DNA of 33,933 nucleotides from Bacteroidota bacterium (GTDB lineage Bacteria; Bacteroidota; Bacteroidia; JABEUT01), in assembly GCA_013285655.1 (NCBI GenBank), contig JABDHI010000031.1, forward strand, positions 1-33,933, in the 5' to 3' direction. The notes beneath the pieces are model-generated. The model worked only from the letters and a program-made list of their open reading frames with translations, did no database searches and was not told the DNA's origin. The translations under genes and the position numbers were made by a program. This document shows, in pieces, positions 1 through 9,938 of the stretch. The stretch's first letter is position 1; each line of letters starts with the position of its first letter.

Positions 1-2
1 GT

Positions 3-2297
3 GCCGGACATTGGAGTTTATACGCTGGAAGAACCTTTAAGGTGGCAAACTGTTCTGATGTTGTAACGGTATCTGCTACTAAAGATTCTTGTTTTGGAGG
101 TAATGATGGTACCGCTACAGCAATTGCATCAGGAGGAGCGGGAAAGGTGTATACCTATTCATGGAACACCACCCCAATTCAAACCACCAATGTTGCAACT
201 GGTTTAACTGCTGGAGTTTATAGTGTGACAGTCCTCGATTCGATAGGATGTCCTGCTACCAACACTGTAGTAGTGGGGCAACCAAGTCAAATTACCATTA
301 AAACTAGTGCTACGCCAACAACATGCGGGTTAGTTAATGGTAAGGCATCTGTTATAAAAGTAACAGGCGGCACTGGAACTAAATATACTTATGAGTGGAA
401 TACTGTTCCTGTTCAAACAACAGATTCTATAGCAGGCCTTGCTGCAGGTACTTATACAGTTACTGTATTTGACCAAAATAAATGTTCAAATACGGCAACA
501 GTAACAATAGGCGCTACTTCTTCGCCTTCAATTTCTCTTGGTAAAATTACGCCAAGCCTTTGTGGCGAACATATTGGCGTAGCTTCGGTTAGTGTAAATG
601 GCGGTACCTTTCCATATATATTTAGTTGGAACAATGGTGATACTTTATCAACTGCTGATAGCTTACATTCTGGTAATTATATAGTTACAGTAACTGATAA
701 GAATGGTTGTTCAACATTTACATCTATAGCTATCACTAATTCTGATGGTCCTGTTGTAAACAGCACGAGCATTAATAATGTAAAGTGCTACGGACAGTCA
801 AATGGTTCAATCAACATAAGTGTCATAGGAGGAACATCTCCAATTACGTATATATGGTCAACTGGGGCTACGACACAGAATATTTCCAACCTATCGCCGG
901 GACCTTATTATGTTACCGCAACTGATGCTACTGGTTGTTCAGGCATAAAAACCTTTACAATTGGTCAGCCTACTGCTCCGATCTCAATAAATGTTTCAAC
1001 TACTAACTCAGATTGTAGTACACCTGATGGTACAGCGAGTGCTACAGCTAGTGGAGGGACATCACCTTACACTTACGTTTGGAGCTCAGGTGTAACAACC
1101 ACAACGGCCAATGCATTGGGAGCTAACGCGTACACTGTTACTGTTACGGATGCTAATGGTTGTGTTGATTCAACACAAGCTGCTGTAAGCAGTAAAAATG
1201 GCCCTGTCGTAACGATTGATAGTACTATCGCATCAACTTGTGCTTCCGGCGGTAAAGGATCTGGTTCGGTTATTATAACTGTAACGGGTGGCACCGGAAG
1301 TGATTCATACCTTTGGTCAGATGCTTCAAGCAGTACAACAAAAAATCTTACCAATGCTCCTACTGGCTCGTATAATGTATTGGTTACCGATCAGGTTGGT
1401 TGTATAGGTACTGCTGCCGCACATATTAATGAAATAGCACCGCCTCAAATTCCAATTTGTATGGTGACGGTAGATATTACTTCAAATCATAATAACGTGA
1501 TTTGGGATAAATCGAACGCTAAGGCAATTGCAAGCTATAATGTCTATAAGGAGACCACCGTGCCAGGTTTATTTAATAAAATAGCTAATGTTCCTTTTAG
1601 TAAAGGCGGTACTTATGTTGATTTAAATTCTAATCCCGATGTTCAAAGCTGGCGATATGAAATATCGCAGGTCGACTCTTGTGGGTTTGAATCTCCACTT
1701 AGCCCCCCGCACAAGACCATGCATCTAACTATTGGTCCGGGGTTAAATGATACAACATTTAACCTCATATGGGATAATTATCAGGGATTGCCGTTCAACT
1801 ATTATATTATCTATCGAGATACGGCTGCGTATGAAGCTATTGATAGTGTGGGATATGTCCTTAATAATGGTGTTTTCACATATACAGCTCATACACCTTC
1901 TGCAAAAAGATCATGGTATTTTCATGTGGTTATAAGTAATCCGGGAGGTTGTACTCCGTCGATACAAGCTATTAATTACAATGCAGCTAAATCTAATACA
2001 GGTAATGTTGCGATAATGCAGGGGGTTAATAACCTTAATGCTGATTTAGCTTCCTTGGTTGTATTTCCTAACCCTAGTCGAGGTGTTGTTAATTTTACTT
2101 TGGATCTTAATAGTTCGCAAAATATAGGCTTAACCCTATATAACGAATTAGGGCAAGTATTGTCATCTGTTAATTACGGCAGAGTAAATGGGCATATAAG
2201 TAAAGAACTTAATTTGACCGGCCTAAGTAAAGGTGTTTATATACTAAGGATTAATGGTGATACAGGTAATACTTATAAAAAAGTGGTTCTTCAATAA
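3..2297 (+). CDS. SprB-repeat-containing protein with fibronectin-like region and T9SS type A C-terminal sorting domain (5'-truncated by window edge)
   Basis: The frame is open to the window edge: upstream of the listed GTG it reads AGHWSLYAGRTFK. About 6 SprB-type repeats (C-x-G...GG..YTY.W....G.Y.VTVTD.NGC). C-terminus VVFPNPSRGVVNFTL...GVYILRINGDTGNTYKKVVLQ is a typical T9SS type A signal. Confidence 0.9.
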   Translation, partial: AGHWSLYAGRTFKVANCSDVVTVSATKDSCFGGNDGTATAIASGGAGKVYTYSWNTTPIQTTNVATGLTAGVYSVTVLDSIGCPATNTVVVGQPSQITIKTSATPTTCGLVNGKASVIKVTGGTGTKYTYEWNTVPVQTTDSIAGLAAGTYTVTVFDQNKCSNTATVTIGATSSPSISLGKITPSLCGEHIGVASVSVNGGTFPYIFSWNNGDTLSTADSLHSGNYIVTVTDKNGCSTFTSIAITNSDGPVVNSTSINNVKCYGQSNGSINISVIGGTSPITYIWSTGATTQNISNLSPGPYYVTATDATGCSGIKTFTIGQPTAPISINVSTTNSDCSTPDGTASATASGGTSPYTYVWSSGVTTTTANALGANAYTVTVTDANGCVDSTQAAVSSKNGPVVTIDSTIASTCASGGKGSGSVIITVTGGTGSDSYLWSDASSSTTKNLTNAPTGSYNVLVTDQVGCIGTAAAHINEIAPPQIPICMVTVDITSNHNNVIWDKSNAKAIASYNVYKETTVPGLFNKIANVPFSKGGTYVDLNSNPDVQSWRYEISQVDSCGFESPLSPPHKTMHLTIGPGLNDTTFNLIWDNYQGLPFNYYIIYRDTAAYEAIDSVGYVLNNGVFTYTAHTPSAKRSWYFHVVISNPGGCTPSIQAINYNAAKSNTGNVAIMQGVNNLNADLASLVVFPNPSRGVVNFTLDLNSSQNIGLTLYNELGQVLSSVNYGRVNGHISKELNLTGLSKGVYILRINGDTGNTYKKVVLQ

Positions 2298-2313
2298 CTT
2301 ATAGATTTTCACT

Positions 2314-2351
2314 AAAAAAGCCGCTTACAGGTTAGCCTGGGCGGCTTTTTT
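2314..2351 (+). terminator. Rho-independent terminator
   Basis: Perfect 11-bp stem AAAAAAGCCGC / GCGGCTTTTTT with a nested CAGG-TTAG-CCTG stem, 17 bp after the stop at 2297. Confidence 0.9.
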
Positions 2352-2401
2352 GCTTTTTGCATTCAATGGAGTATATTACTAACAGGGTAAATAAGTTTTT
2401 T

Positions 2402-2409
2402 TATCTTTG
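2402..2409 (+). promoter_or_regulatory. Candidate Bacteroidetes -7 box (TATCTTTG)
   Basis: Matches TAnnTTTG. Lies after the upstream terminator and just before ATG 2426. Confidence 0.45.
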
Positions 2410-2425
2410 GTTTGGTAATTTTAAG

Positions 2426-5400
2426 ATGCAGCGATTCTCGAAAAAAATGATTTTGGGTAGTAATAAACAATGTTTAAGTAAAAGGTATCATTGGTATTTT
2501 ATTGTACTAATTGGTATCTTAATGATTTCAGGTACTTTATTAGGGCAAAACCTGAATGAAATAGGCCTTTACAATATCCGTAATTATACTGCGAAAGAAT
2601 ATAGTCTAGTACCACAGAATTTTGCTGTTGTGCAAGATTCCCGCGGTGTATTGTTTTTTGGTAATGGTAGTGGCATACTTGAATATGATGGGCATGATTG
2701 GGATACTATACAAACGCAGCACGATGCACCTATAAGATCTTTAACCATTGATAGTAAAGGAATAATATACGTTGGTGGTACTGGAGAAATAGGGTTTCTT
2801 GCCTCTGATGCAACCGGGCGCATCAGGTACCATTCATTACTTGATTCAATTAAGAATAAGAGCCAACGCGATTTTGGTGAAGTATGGACTTGTTATGCTA
2901 CAAAAGATAATAAGGTATATTTTCAAACTTCAAAGAGGATTTATAGATGGGATGGCAAAAGCATGAAAGTTATTGAGCATGACACTAAGGAAGGGGCTCA
3001 ATTCCATTTAATGTTCTACTTAAACAATAATCTATATGTAAGAGAGAAAGAAATAGGGTTGAAAAAGATGGTGAATGATAATTTGAATTTCATTCAGGGT
3101 GGAGATATGTTTACCCAATCTAAAATTTATTTTATGCAACCATTCCGGAAAGATCAAGTATTGTTAAATATGGAAGGTAAAGGGTTGTATTCCATGATAC
3201 CTGCTGACTTTTCTTCTCATGTGCAGAATGCTACAGAGCTCACTAAAATAGTTCCTTTTCATACCGAGATTGATCAGTTTTTTGTTGACAATAGAGTATA
3301 TAATGGAATAAAATTAAATAATAGGGACTATTCAATCGGAACTAGAGATGGTGGATTGGTTGTGATCGATTCTTCAGGTAATTTGGTTGGAGCCGTAAAT
3401 AAGAAAAATGGCCTTCAAGATGAATCTATAAACTACCAATTTTTAGACTCTCAACATAGGTTGTGGTTGGCTACTCAAAATGGTATTTCAAAGATAGATA
3501 TTAATTCCCCAATGACTACGTTCAATGATCAAAATGGTTTGGAAGGAAGTGTACAAGCTATTACTAGATGTGATGGTAAATTATATGCGGCAACCTTAAA
3601 CGGAGTTTTCTGCTTATCGGACCGGCAAAATATATCATCGGGCACACTTATACAACAACCTCATTTTGATAGGGTAGCTGATATTTCAATAGAATGTTGG
3701 GATTTATTATCAGTAAAGACAGGTAATAAACCATTGCTTCTGGTTGCTAGTAATGAAGGTGTACTTCAAATTGATGGAGGCAAATCCAGTATGCTTGTGC
3801 TTGGGAATGCAAATTTGCTGCATCGCTCTGTCGTAGACTCTAACAGGATTTTTATTGGGTGGAGTCCTTCCAGTAGTAATTTAACAAAATATGGATTGAG
3901 TTCTTTATACTGGGAAAATGGTAAATGGACCGTTGAAGACGGTGATTATGCAAGCATACATGATGATATAACGTCGATAGCTGAGGAAAAAGATGGAACA
4001 ATTTGGTGCGGCCCAAGTAATAAGAAGGGCGTTATTAAGGTTAAACCTCTCTATAAAGATGGAAAAATTGAAAGCGCTACTATAGAAAACCTTAATACAA
4101 AGGCTGGTTTACCTGACGAGAATATTTACGTAAAAAGCATAAGTAATCATGTATATTTTGGAGGGCCTAATGGATTGTATCAATACCTGGGTAACTCAAA
4201 ATTTAGCATTGATTCTTCTTTGGGGAAAGAGTTTGTGAATAAGCAATTGGGTATATTTAGAATGGATGTTGGCCCTGATGGTACAATATGGATAGTGGCT
4301 AATGATAATAATGATGGACTTTTACATGTGGGTTATATTAAGAACCCTACCAAGTTTGGTGCAATGTGGGAAACCAAACCATTTACAGCATTGTCAAAAA
4401 GCATCATATATGCAATGTATCATGATGGTGATGGAATTACATGGATGGGTGTTCCAGATGGATTGGTTCGCTATGATAAGGGTGTAATAAAAAACTACAA
4501 TCAGGAATATTTGGCGTTAATTCATAAAGTAATTATAAGTAAGGGAAAGGACTCAACCATATTCTACGGTGCATATTCTAATGATAGTGGAGTTGTGGCT
4601 TTATTACAGCCTGACAAATTTAAACCAAGCCTTCCTTATGCTGAGAATTCGCTAATATTTACTTATGCTGCAACCGATTTTGAAGATGAAGCCTCGTTGC
4701 TCTATTCCTATAGACTTGAAGGGTCTGATGCGCAACATGCTCAATGGAGCGCCTGGAAAAACGAAACCAAAGCAACATATACATATTTACCTGAAGGGCA
4801 TTATTTTTTCCATGTAAAGGCCAAAAATATTTTTGGTCACGAAAGCAAGGAAGCAACATATGAATTTACAATACTCTCTCCATGGTATCGTACAATCTGG
4901 GCATACATAGCATATATACTTTTCTTTGCTGCATTTATATATGGTGTGGTTACAGTTTCTACCCGAAGCCTGAGAAATATTATTAGTGAAAGAACGGCTG
5001 AAGTAGTTAAGCAAAAGGAAGTAATTGAAATGAAGAACAAGGATATTACTGATAGTATTAATTATGCTAAACGTATTCAGGAGGCAATTCTACCAACCAG
5101 GGAGCGTTTCAAATCAGTCTTACCGGATAGTTTTATATTATTCAAACCCAAAGATATTGTAAGTGGTGACTTTTATTGGATGTCGGAAAAAAATGATCTG
5201 ATATTTGTTGCTGCTGGTGATTGTACTGGTCATGGTGTACCAGGCGCTATGGTGAGTGTAGTATGTTCAAATGCATTGAACAGGGCTGTAAAAGAGTTCG
5301 GAATTACAGATCCGGGAAAAATATTGGATAAGGTAAGGGATTTGGTTATTGAAACATTTGAGAAATCAGAAAAGGAAGATATTAAGGACGGTATGGACAT

Positions 5401-5788
5401 ATCGTTATGTACCATCAATACAAAAACTAAGGAAGTGCAATGGGCCGGGGCTAATAATCCTTTATGGTTCATACAAGGGCAGGAAATAAAAGAAATAACA
5501 GCTGATAAACAGCCTATAGGTAACTCTGATAATCCAAGGCCTTTTACAACCCATAAGGTTAAGCTTACTAAAGGCGATGAGATATACTTGTTCACTGACG
5601 GCTATGCTGACCAGTTTGGTGGGCCAAAGGGCAAGAAATTTAAATATAAGCAATTGGAGCAAAAAGTGCTCGAAGGGCGTAGCTTGGATATGATTGTCCA
5701 ACGTGATAACCTGAATACCACTTTCGAAAGGTGGATGGGTAACCTTGAACAAATTGATGACGTGCTGATTATCGGTATTCGGGTATAA
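2426..5788 (+). CDS. Two-component-regulator-type beta-propeller (ligand-sensing) protein with Y_Y_Y domain, TM segment, coiled coil and SpoIIE/PP2C phosphatase domain
   Basis: The ORF runs from TTG 2357, but ATG 2426 is the likely start. Signal-like N-terminus, propeller repeats (DSRGVLFFGNGSGILEYDG, DSQHRLWLATQNGISKID), TM WAYIAYILFFAAFIYGVV, then NYAKRIQEAILP...KPKDIVSGDFYWM...GDCTGHGVPGAMVS...LFTDGYADQFGG. Confidence 0.9.
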   Translation: MQRFSKKMILGSNKQCLSKRYHWYFIVLIGILMISGTLLGQNLNEIGLYNIRNYTAKEYSLVPQNFAVVQDSRGVLFFGNGSGILEYDGHDWDTIQTQHDAPIRSLTIDSKGIIYVGGTGEIGFLASDATGRIRYHSLLDSIKNKSQRDFGEVWTCYATKDNKVYFQTSKRIYRWDGKSMKVIEHDTKEGAQFHLMFYLNNNLYVREKEIGLKKMVNDNLNFIQGGDMFTQSKIYFMQPFRKDQVLLNMEGKGLYSMIPADFSSHVQNATELTKIVPFHTEIDQFFVDNRVYNGIKLNNRDYSIGTRDGGLVVIDSSGNLVGAVNKKNGLQDESINYQFLDSQHRLWLATQNGISKIDINSPMTTFNDQNGLEGSVQAITRCDGKLYAATLNGVFCLSDRQNISSGTLIQQPHFDRVADISIECWDLLSVKTGNKPLLLVASNEGVLQIDGGKSSMLVLGNANLLHRSVVDSNRIFIGWSPSSSNLTKYGLSSLYWENGKWTVEDGDYASIHDDITSIAEEKDGTIWCGPSNKKGVIKVKPLYKDGKIESATIENLNTKAGLPDENIYVKSISNHVYFGGPNGLYQYLGNSKFSIDSSLGKEFVNKQLGIFRMDVGPDGTIWIVANDNNDGLLHVGYIKNPTKFGAMWETKPFTALSKSIIYAMYHDGDGITWMGVPDGLVRYDKGVIKNYNQEYLALIHKVIISKGKDSTIFYGAYSNDSGVVALLQPDKFKPSLPYAENSLIFTYAATDFEDEASLLYSYRLEGSDAQHAQWSAWKNETKATYTYLPEGHYFFHVKAKNIFGHESKEATYEFTILSPWYRTIWAYIAYILFFAAFIYGVVTVSTRSLRNIISERTAEVVKQKEVIEMKNKDITDSINYAKRIQEAILPTRERFKSVLPDSFILFKPKDIVSGDFYWMSEKNDLIFVAAGDCTGHGVPGAMVSVVCSNALNRAVKEFGITDPGKILDKVRDLVIETFEKSEKEDIKDGMDISLCTINTKTKEVQWAGANNPLWFIQGQEIKEITADKQPIGNSDNPRPFTTHKVKLTKGDEIYLFTDGYADQFGGPKGKKFKYKQLEQKVLEGRSLDMIVQRDNLNTTFERWMGNLEQIDDVLIIGIRV

Positions 5789-5852
5789 ATCAGGCAAAAT
5801 AATAGTGAATAATTGTGGAAAAGTTTATGAATCTTTTCCCGTTAAATTCGCA

Positions 5853-5860
5853 TATATTTG
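5853..5860 (+). promoter_or_regulatory. Candidate Bacteroidetes -7 box (TATATTTG)
   Basis: TAnnTTTG match 17 bp before the ATG of the DUF2807 gene. Confidence 0.5.
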
Positions 5861-5876
5861 AAACATAAAGATTTTT

Positions 5877-6584
5877 ATGAAAGTATATAGGATAATTGCT
5901 GCTTTTGGTGTTTTTTGTTGTATGAGTCAAGCTTTAGTAGCGAAGAACGTAGCCGATTCAGTAACCGAAACAAAGAAAGTTAATGCATTTACTACTTTGA
6001 AAGTAAATGGTAATTTCAATATCGTTTTTACTCAAGGTTCATGTAGCTTAAAAATTACTGCTTCAGATCAGAGCGCAATGTCTGGTATTGAGGTAAAAAG
6101 CACACCAAGTTCACTCACTATTAGCCAAAAAGATGGCGCACAAGGAACCGCTACACTATATATAGGATTAAAAGATGAACAGATCATTAGTTTGAATATT
6201 AATGGAAGTATTTCGGCGACAAATACTATTGATAATGGCGAATTGTCATTGAACTTTGATGGTAATTTAGCTGGTATGCTTGTGTTGGATGTAAAGATGC
6301 TTAACGTTAACACAAGTTCAGGTAAAGCCTTGGTGTTGAAAGGTAAGGCTAAGCAATGCAACTTTAAGGACTCAGGTGAAGGTAATGTAGATGCATCGGA
6401 ATTGAAAATGGATAATATTACATTGGATAATAGTAGTGATGGTGATTTAAAAATATATGCGCACCCTGAAATGCATGTGAAAATGGAAGGAACAGGTGCG
6501 TTTACTTACTACGGTAATCCGCGTATAAAGACTTTTAAACTTGGTGGACAAGCAACCGATAAACAAATAACAGAAGGCAAATAA
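5877..6584 (+). CDS. DUF2807 / GIN-domain putative auto-transporter adhesin head protein, secreted
   Basis: Signal peptide plus FTTLKVNGNFNIVFTQGSCSLKITAS...IEVKSTPSSLTISQKDG, the typical DUF2807 pattern. Confidence 0.85.
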   Translation: MKVYRIIAAFGVFCCMSQALVAKNVADSVTETKKVNAFTTLKVNGNFNIVFTQGSCSLKITASDQSAMSGIEVKSTPSSLTISQKDGAQGTATLYIGLKDEQIISLNINGSISATNTIDNGELSLNFDGNLAGMLVLDVKMLNVNTSSGKALVLKGKAKQCNFKDSGEGNVDASELKMDNITLDNSSDGDLKIYAHPEMHVKMEGTGAFTYYGNPRIKTFKLGGQATDKQITEGK

Positions 6585-6610
6585 TAAATAATCATAAATA
6601 ACAAAGCAAC

Positions 6611-6991
6611 ATGTTTGAATTAAACGGAATAGTAAAAGTGAAAAGGGACGAACAAAAAGTATCTGACTCTTTTAAAAAACGCGAATTTGTAGTTACTGAT
6701 AATTCATCTAATTATCCTCAGCATATTCTTTTTCAACTAACCCAGGAGAGATGCCGTCTGTTAGACGATATTAACGTAGGTGATAATGTTAAAGTGGCTT
6801 TTTTCATTAAAGGTCGCGAGTGGCAAGGTAAAGATGGTGGTGGCGTAAAGTACTTCACATCATTGGATGCATGGAGAGTTGAACGTGGTTCTAAGGACTA
6901 TACTCAAGATTCTTCGGCAGCGGTTTCTTCGGCTTCATCAAATAGCGGAGGATTATCAGACGCTGGCGATACAGACGATCTTCCTTTCTAA
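6611..6991 (+). CDS. DUF3127 domain-containing protein (OB-fold/SSB-like)
   Basis: MFELNGIVKVKRDEQKVSDSFKKREFVVTD...YPQHILFQLTQERC...GDNVKVAFFIKGREW plus acidic DDLPF tail like SSB C-termini. Confidence 0.85.
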   Translation: MFELNGIVKVKRDEQKVSDSFKKREFVVTDNSSNYPQHILFQLTQERCRLLDDINVGDNVKVAFFIKGREWQGKDGGGVKYFTSLDAWRVERGSKDYTQDSSAAVSSASSNSGGLSDAGDTDDLPF

Positions 6992-7018
6992 GAGGTTATA
7001 ATATTAATATTTATATGC

Positions 7019-7055
7019 AGACATCAGGTACCAACCAATTGGTTGGCTGATGTCT
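7019..7055. terminator. Stem-loop between convergent genes (possible bidirectional terminator or mRNA 3'-end structure)
   Basis: AGACATCAG (7019-7027) pairs with CTGATGTCT (7047-7055). They enclose the 16-bp perfect palindrome CCAACCAATTGGTTGG (7031-7046) with a 3-nt GTA bulge. No clear T-tract. Confidence 0.5.
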
Positions 7056-8286
7056 TGCTGTCTAAGGCATCACGTAAGCCATTACCCAACAGGAAGAACG
7101 CAAGCACCATAAACATGATGCAAATACCGGGTAAGAAGGCCAAATAAGCAGAATCGGTTATAATATAACCCCTATTAGCGTTTATCATTGAGCCCCATGA
7201 TGCAATTGGTGGTTGAGCACCAATCCCTAAAAAGCTAAGGCCTGCTTCAATTAATATAGCAGAGGCAAAATTATCGGCAGATACAACAATTATGGCCCCC
7301 ATAATGTTTGGTATTATATGCCTGAAAATAATCCTGAAATCGGAGAAGCCCATAGCATGGCCTGCTTCTATAAAGTTCTCTTCCCTAAGGCTCATTACTT
7401 GCCCCCTTACAATACGGGCTACATCAACCCACATAGTTAAGCCTACGGCTATAAACACCTGCCAAAACCCTTTCCCTAATGCGAGGGTAATTGCAATAAC
7501 CAATAACAGGGTAGGTAACGACCATACTACATTAATTAACCACATTACAAATTCATCCCATTTGCCACGGTAGTAACCTGCGGTAGCACCCATAAATATT
7601 CCTATAGAAAAGGCTATAAGAACAGAAACGAACCCAACTGCCAGTGATACTCTAATACCAATCATAAGGCGGCTTAAAAGGTCTCTGCCTTCCTGATCTG
7701 TGCCGAGTATATATGTTTTAGTTACAATATTGGCTGCCTTTATTTCTTCGCTCATCTCCTTATAGTTGCGGGTAATGGGCTTGTTGCTTCCAAAAACGTA
7801 GAAAGTAGTTGTTTTGTTTATTGTATCATTTACTAAATGCTTGTTGTAATCGAGCGAATACAAAATATCAGCCATATTATATTTCACGGTCGGCCCATTA
7901 TTAGGCGTTCCTCCTGTATAGCCTTCTATTATAATGTTAGGGCCTTGAAACCCGTAAGAATATATGGGAATACAATGGTAAAAACTTGGTTGCCCCCAAA
8001 GCATTTTCGAAACGAAAGAAACATTTTCGATGTCTTGATTTTCGCGGTTAAGCAGCATTTGAACCTTAAAACCCGGAGGCTTTACAGAGAGTTCTAAAAT
8101 CTGGTTGTTGGCATTAGGAGATGAATCTGGAGTAATAAGGTAGCCCAATAATGCAACTACCAGCGAAAGAATAATAAAGTAGAAGCTGAACATGGCAAGT
8201 CGGTTCTTTTTAAACCGTTTCCATGCGTGGTGGGCAAGAGAATAGGAATCAATATCGACGTATTTCTTTTTCCGGAATGTTAACAC
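7024..8286 (-). CDS. ABC transporter permease, OppC/DppC-like
   Basis: ILGTDQEGRDLLSRLMIGIRVSLAVGF...GFSDFRIIFRHIIPNIMGAIIVVSADNFASAILIEAGLSFLGIGAQPPIASWGSMI: canonical OppC core and EAA loop. Confidence 0.92.
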   Translation of the reverse strand: MLTFRKKKYVDIDSYSLAHHAWKRFKKNRLAMFSFYFIILSLVVALLGYLITPDSSPNANNQILELSVKPPGFKVQMLLNRENQDIENVSFVSKMLWGQPSFYHCIPIYSYGFQGPNIIIEGYTGGTPNNGPTVKYNMADILYSLDYNKHLVNDTINKTTTFYVFGSNKPITRNYKEMSEEIKAANIVTKTYILGTDQEGRDLLSRLMIGIRVSLAVGFVSVLIAFSIGIFMGATAGYYRGKWDEFVMWLINVVWSLPTLLLVIAITLALGKGFWQVFIAVGLTMWVDVARIVRGQVMSLREENFIEAGHAMGFSDFRIIFRHIIPNIMGAIIVVSADNFASAILIEAGLSFLGIGAQPPIASWGSMINANRGYIITDSAYLAFLPGICIMFMVLAFFLLGNGLRDALDSKTSANQLVGT

Positions 8287-8305
8287 AATAACCTCTTGTT
8301 TTCGT

Positions 8306-9433
8306 TCAGTAATCTCTTCCTTTCCAGTGATAACGCGAAAAATTTGCCGCTAATCCTACCCAACTTACATAAAACATAGTTACAAACTCGCTTGGTATAA
8401 AGTAAAGTAGTAACCGATGCTTCTTAAAAAATTGGGTTCCGCAAGTTAACAATAAAAAGTCTGTGGTGAATTTAACAATAATGCTTAATATGAAGGCTAA
8501 ATTGACTGAAAAATAGACCAAGGAACCTATGCTATATACCAATAGTAAGAAATTTGTGACAAAAATCAATATACTGATAAGGCTATTTAACTGATTGTTT
8601 GATTTAAAACCCTTTGATGCCCAGCGTATACGTTGTTGTAATAAATTGCCCCATCCATACTGAGCCTGGGTATAAACAATTGACTCTTCATTTTTAGCAT
8701 ACCTTATTTGTCCCGGAAACTGCTTGTTCATTTTAAAGAGCAATAAAGTATCGTCTCCCGATGGTGTGTTTTGTATTCCTTCAAACCCATTTACCCTTTC
8801 AAACGCCTTGCGGGTATAAGCCAGATTGGCACCATTGCAAAGTAGTGGAGTTTTAGATGAAATACCCGCTCCGGCCAAAATTGATAAGCCGGTAAATTCC
8901 AGGGCCTGAAATTTTTCGCAGAATGAATACTCATTAATAATAGCAACCGGTCCGCATATCATTTGGTAATGCTTTTCTTCATATAATGATACTATTGTGC
9001 TAACCCAATTTTTGTTCGCAGTGCAATCGGCATCGGTAATAATAATCAACTCTCCTGTAGAAGCCTTTATAGCACTTTCAATGGCTTTCTTTTTATTTGA
9101 AATTGAGTCTGCTGTCTTTATATATTGCCATTTAAAATTGCTCTTTTCAAGTATGTCTTTACTAATAGCTGCTGTGTTATCATCAGATTGGTCGTCGGCT
9201 ATAACGATCTCCATTAATGAGGTTGGATAGGTTTGTTCCAGAACAGATACCAGACAGTTGGGAATATTTTTCTCTTCGTTTCGGCAAGGAATAATTAATG
9301 ATACCCTGGTTGTAAAGTCGCCTGTAGCTGTTTTATTTACAGGTGTTGATACCCAGGCTGCCAATTGCCATAGTATATAAACCGAATAGGCAGAAGTGAA
9401 TGTTATTAGAATAACATTTAACGCAACTGGCAT
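8306..9433 (-). CDS. Family 2 glycosyltransferase, membrane-associated
   Basis: VSLIIPCRNEEKNIPNCLVSVLEQTYP...IIITDADCTANKNW...SGDDTLLLFKM...QQRIRWASKGF; C-terminal TM segments. Confidence 0.9.
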   Translation of the reverse strand: MPVALNVILITFTSAYSVYILWQLAAWVSTPVNKTATGDFTTRVSLIIPCRNEEKNIPNCLVSVLEQTYPTSLMEIVIADDQSDDNTAAISKDILEKSNFKWQYIKTADSISNKKKAIESAIKASTGELIIITDADCTANKNWVSTIVSLYEEKHYQMICGPVAIINEYSFCEKFQALEFTGLSILAGAGISSKTPLLCNGANLAYTRKAFERVNGFEGIQNTPSGDDTLLLFKMNKQFPGQIRYAKNEESIVYTQAQYGWGNLLQQRIRWASKGFKSNNQLNSLISILIFVTNFLLLVYSIGSLVYFSVNLAFILSIIVKFTTDFLLLTCGTQFFKKHRLLLYFIPSEFVTMFYVSWVGLAANFSRYHWKGRDY

Positions 9434-9440
9434 CGCTAAG

Positions 9441-9821
9441 TTATTTGCCGGGGCTATGTTTCGCGCCCATTAATTCTATCTTTTGCTGATTCAGGTTATT
9501 TAATACTTTTTCATATATCGAATCAAGCAACCTGGCATTGTTACAGTAAAAACGGATGCTTTGTGTGTAACTGCTGTCGGTTATGTGGTGTTTCTTCCAC
9601 ATGGTTTGATAGGCCATATCAATAGTAGTGTCTTTTGAGTTTTGGCTATACCCTTGCAATGCTGCTGCCTGAATAACATGTGCCTCGGCAAGTATTACCA
9701 CCATGCTATCTGGCGGAATAATATCCTTGGGAATGGCTACATAGTTTTTACTATGGCACGAAAGCAGAAGGTATGCAAGAATAAGGGGCAAAAATCGTAT
9801 TGAGAAACTCTTGATAGACAT
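9441..9821 (-). CDS. DUF4296 domain-containing lipoprotein
   Basis: ORF track start is 9851. Internal ATG 9821 gives a better signal (MSIKSFSIRFLPLILAYLLLSC lipobox). IPKDIIPPDSMVVILAEAHVIQAA...YQTMWKKHHITDSSYTQSIRFY is DUF4296-like. Confidence 0.8.
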   Translation of the reverse strand: MSIKSFSIRFLPLILAYLLLSCHSKNYVAIPKDIIPPDSMVVILAEAHVIQAAALQGYSQNSKDTTIDMAYQTMWKKHHITDSSYTQSIRFYCNNARLLDSIYEKVLNNLNQQKIELMGAKHSPGK

Positions 9822-9839
9822 AAGGAATGACGTTACCTG

Positions 9840-9847
9840 CAAATGTA
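9840..9847 (-). promoter_or_regulatory. Candidate Bacteroidetes -7 box (TACATTTG on minus strand)
   Basis: CAAATGTA on the plus strand is the reverse complement of TAnnTTTG. Lies just upstream of ATG 9821. Confidence 0.4.
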
Positions 9848-9938
9848 ACATAAATGCTAAAATGTTTTACTTTTACGTTCTATAATAAGGAAGGGATAGA
9901 TATTGATTTTAACTTGATCTATTAAGGTAAAAAACAAC

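Noticed and set aside
5230-5797. Overlapping minus-strand ORFs of 121 and 111 aa
   Set aside because: Antisense to the SpoIIE phosphatase domain; no family features.
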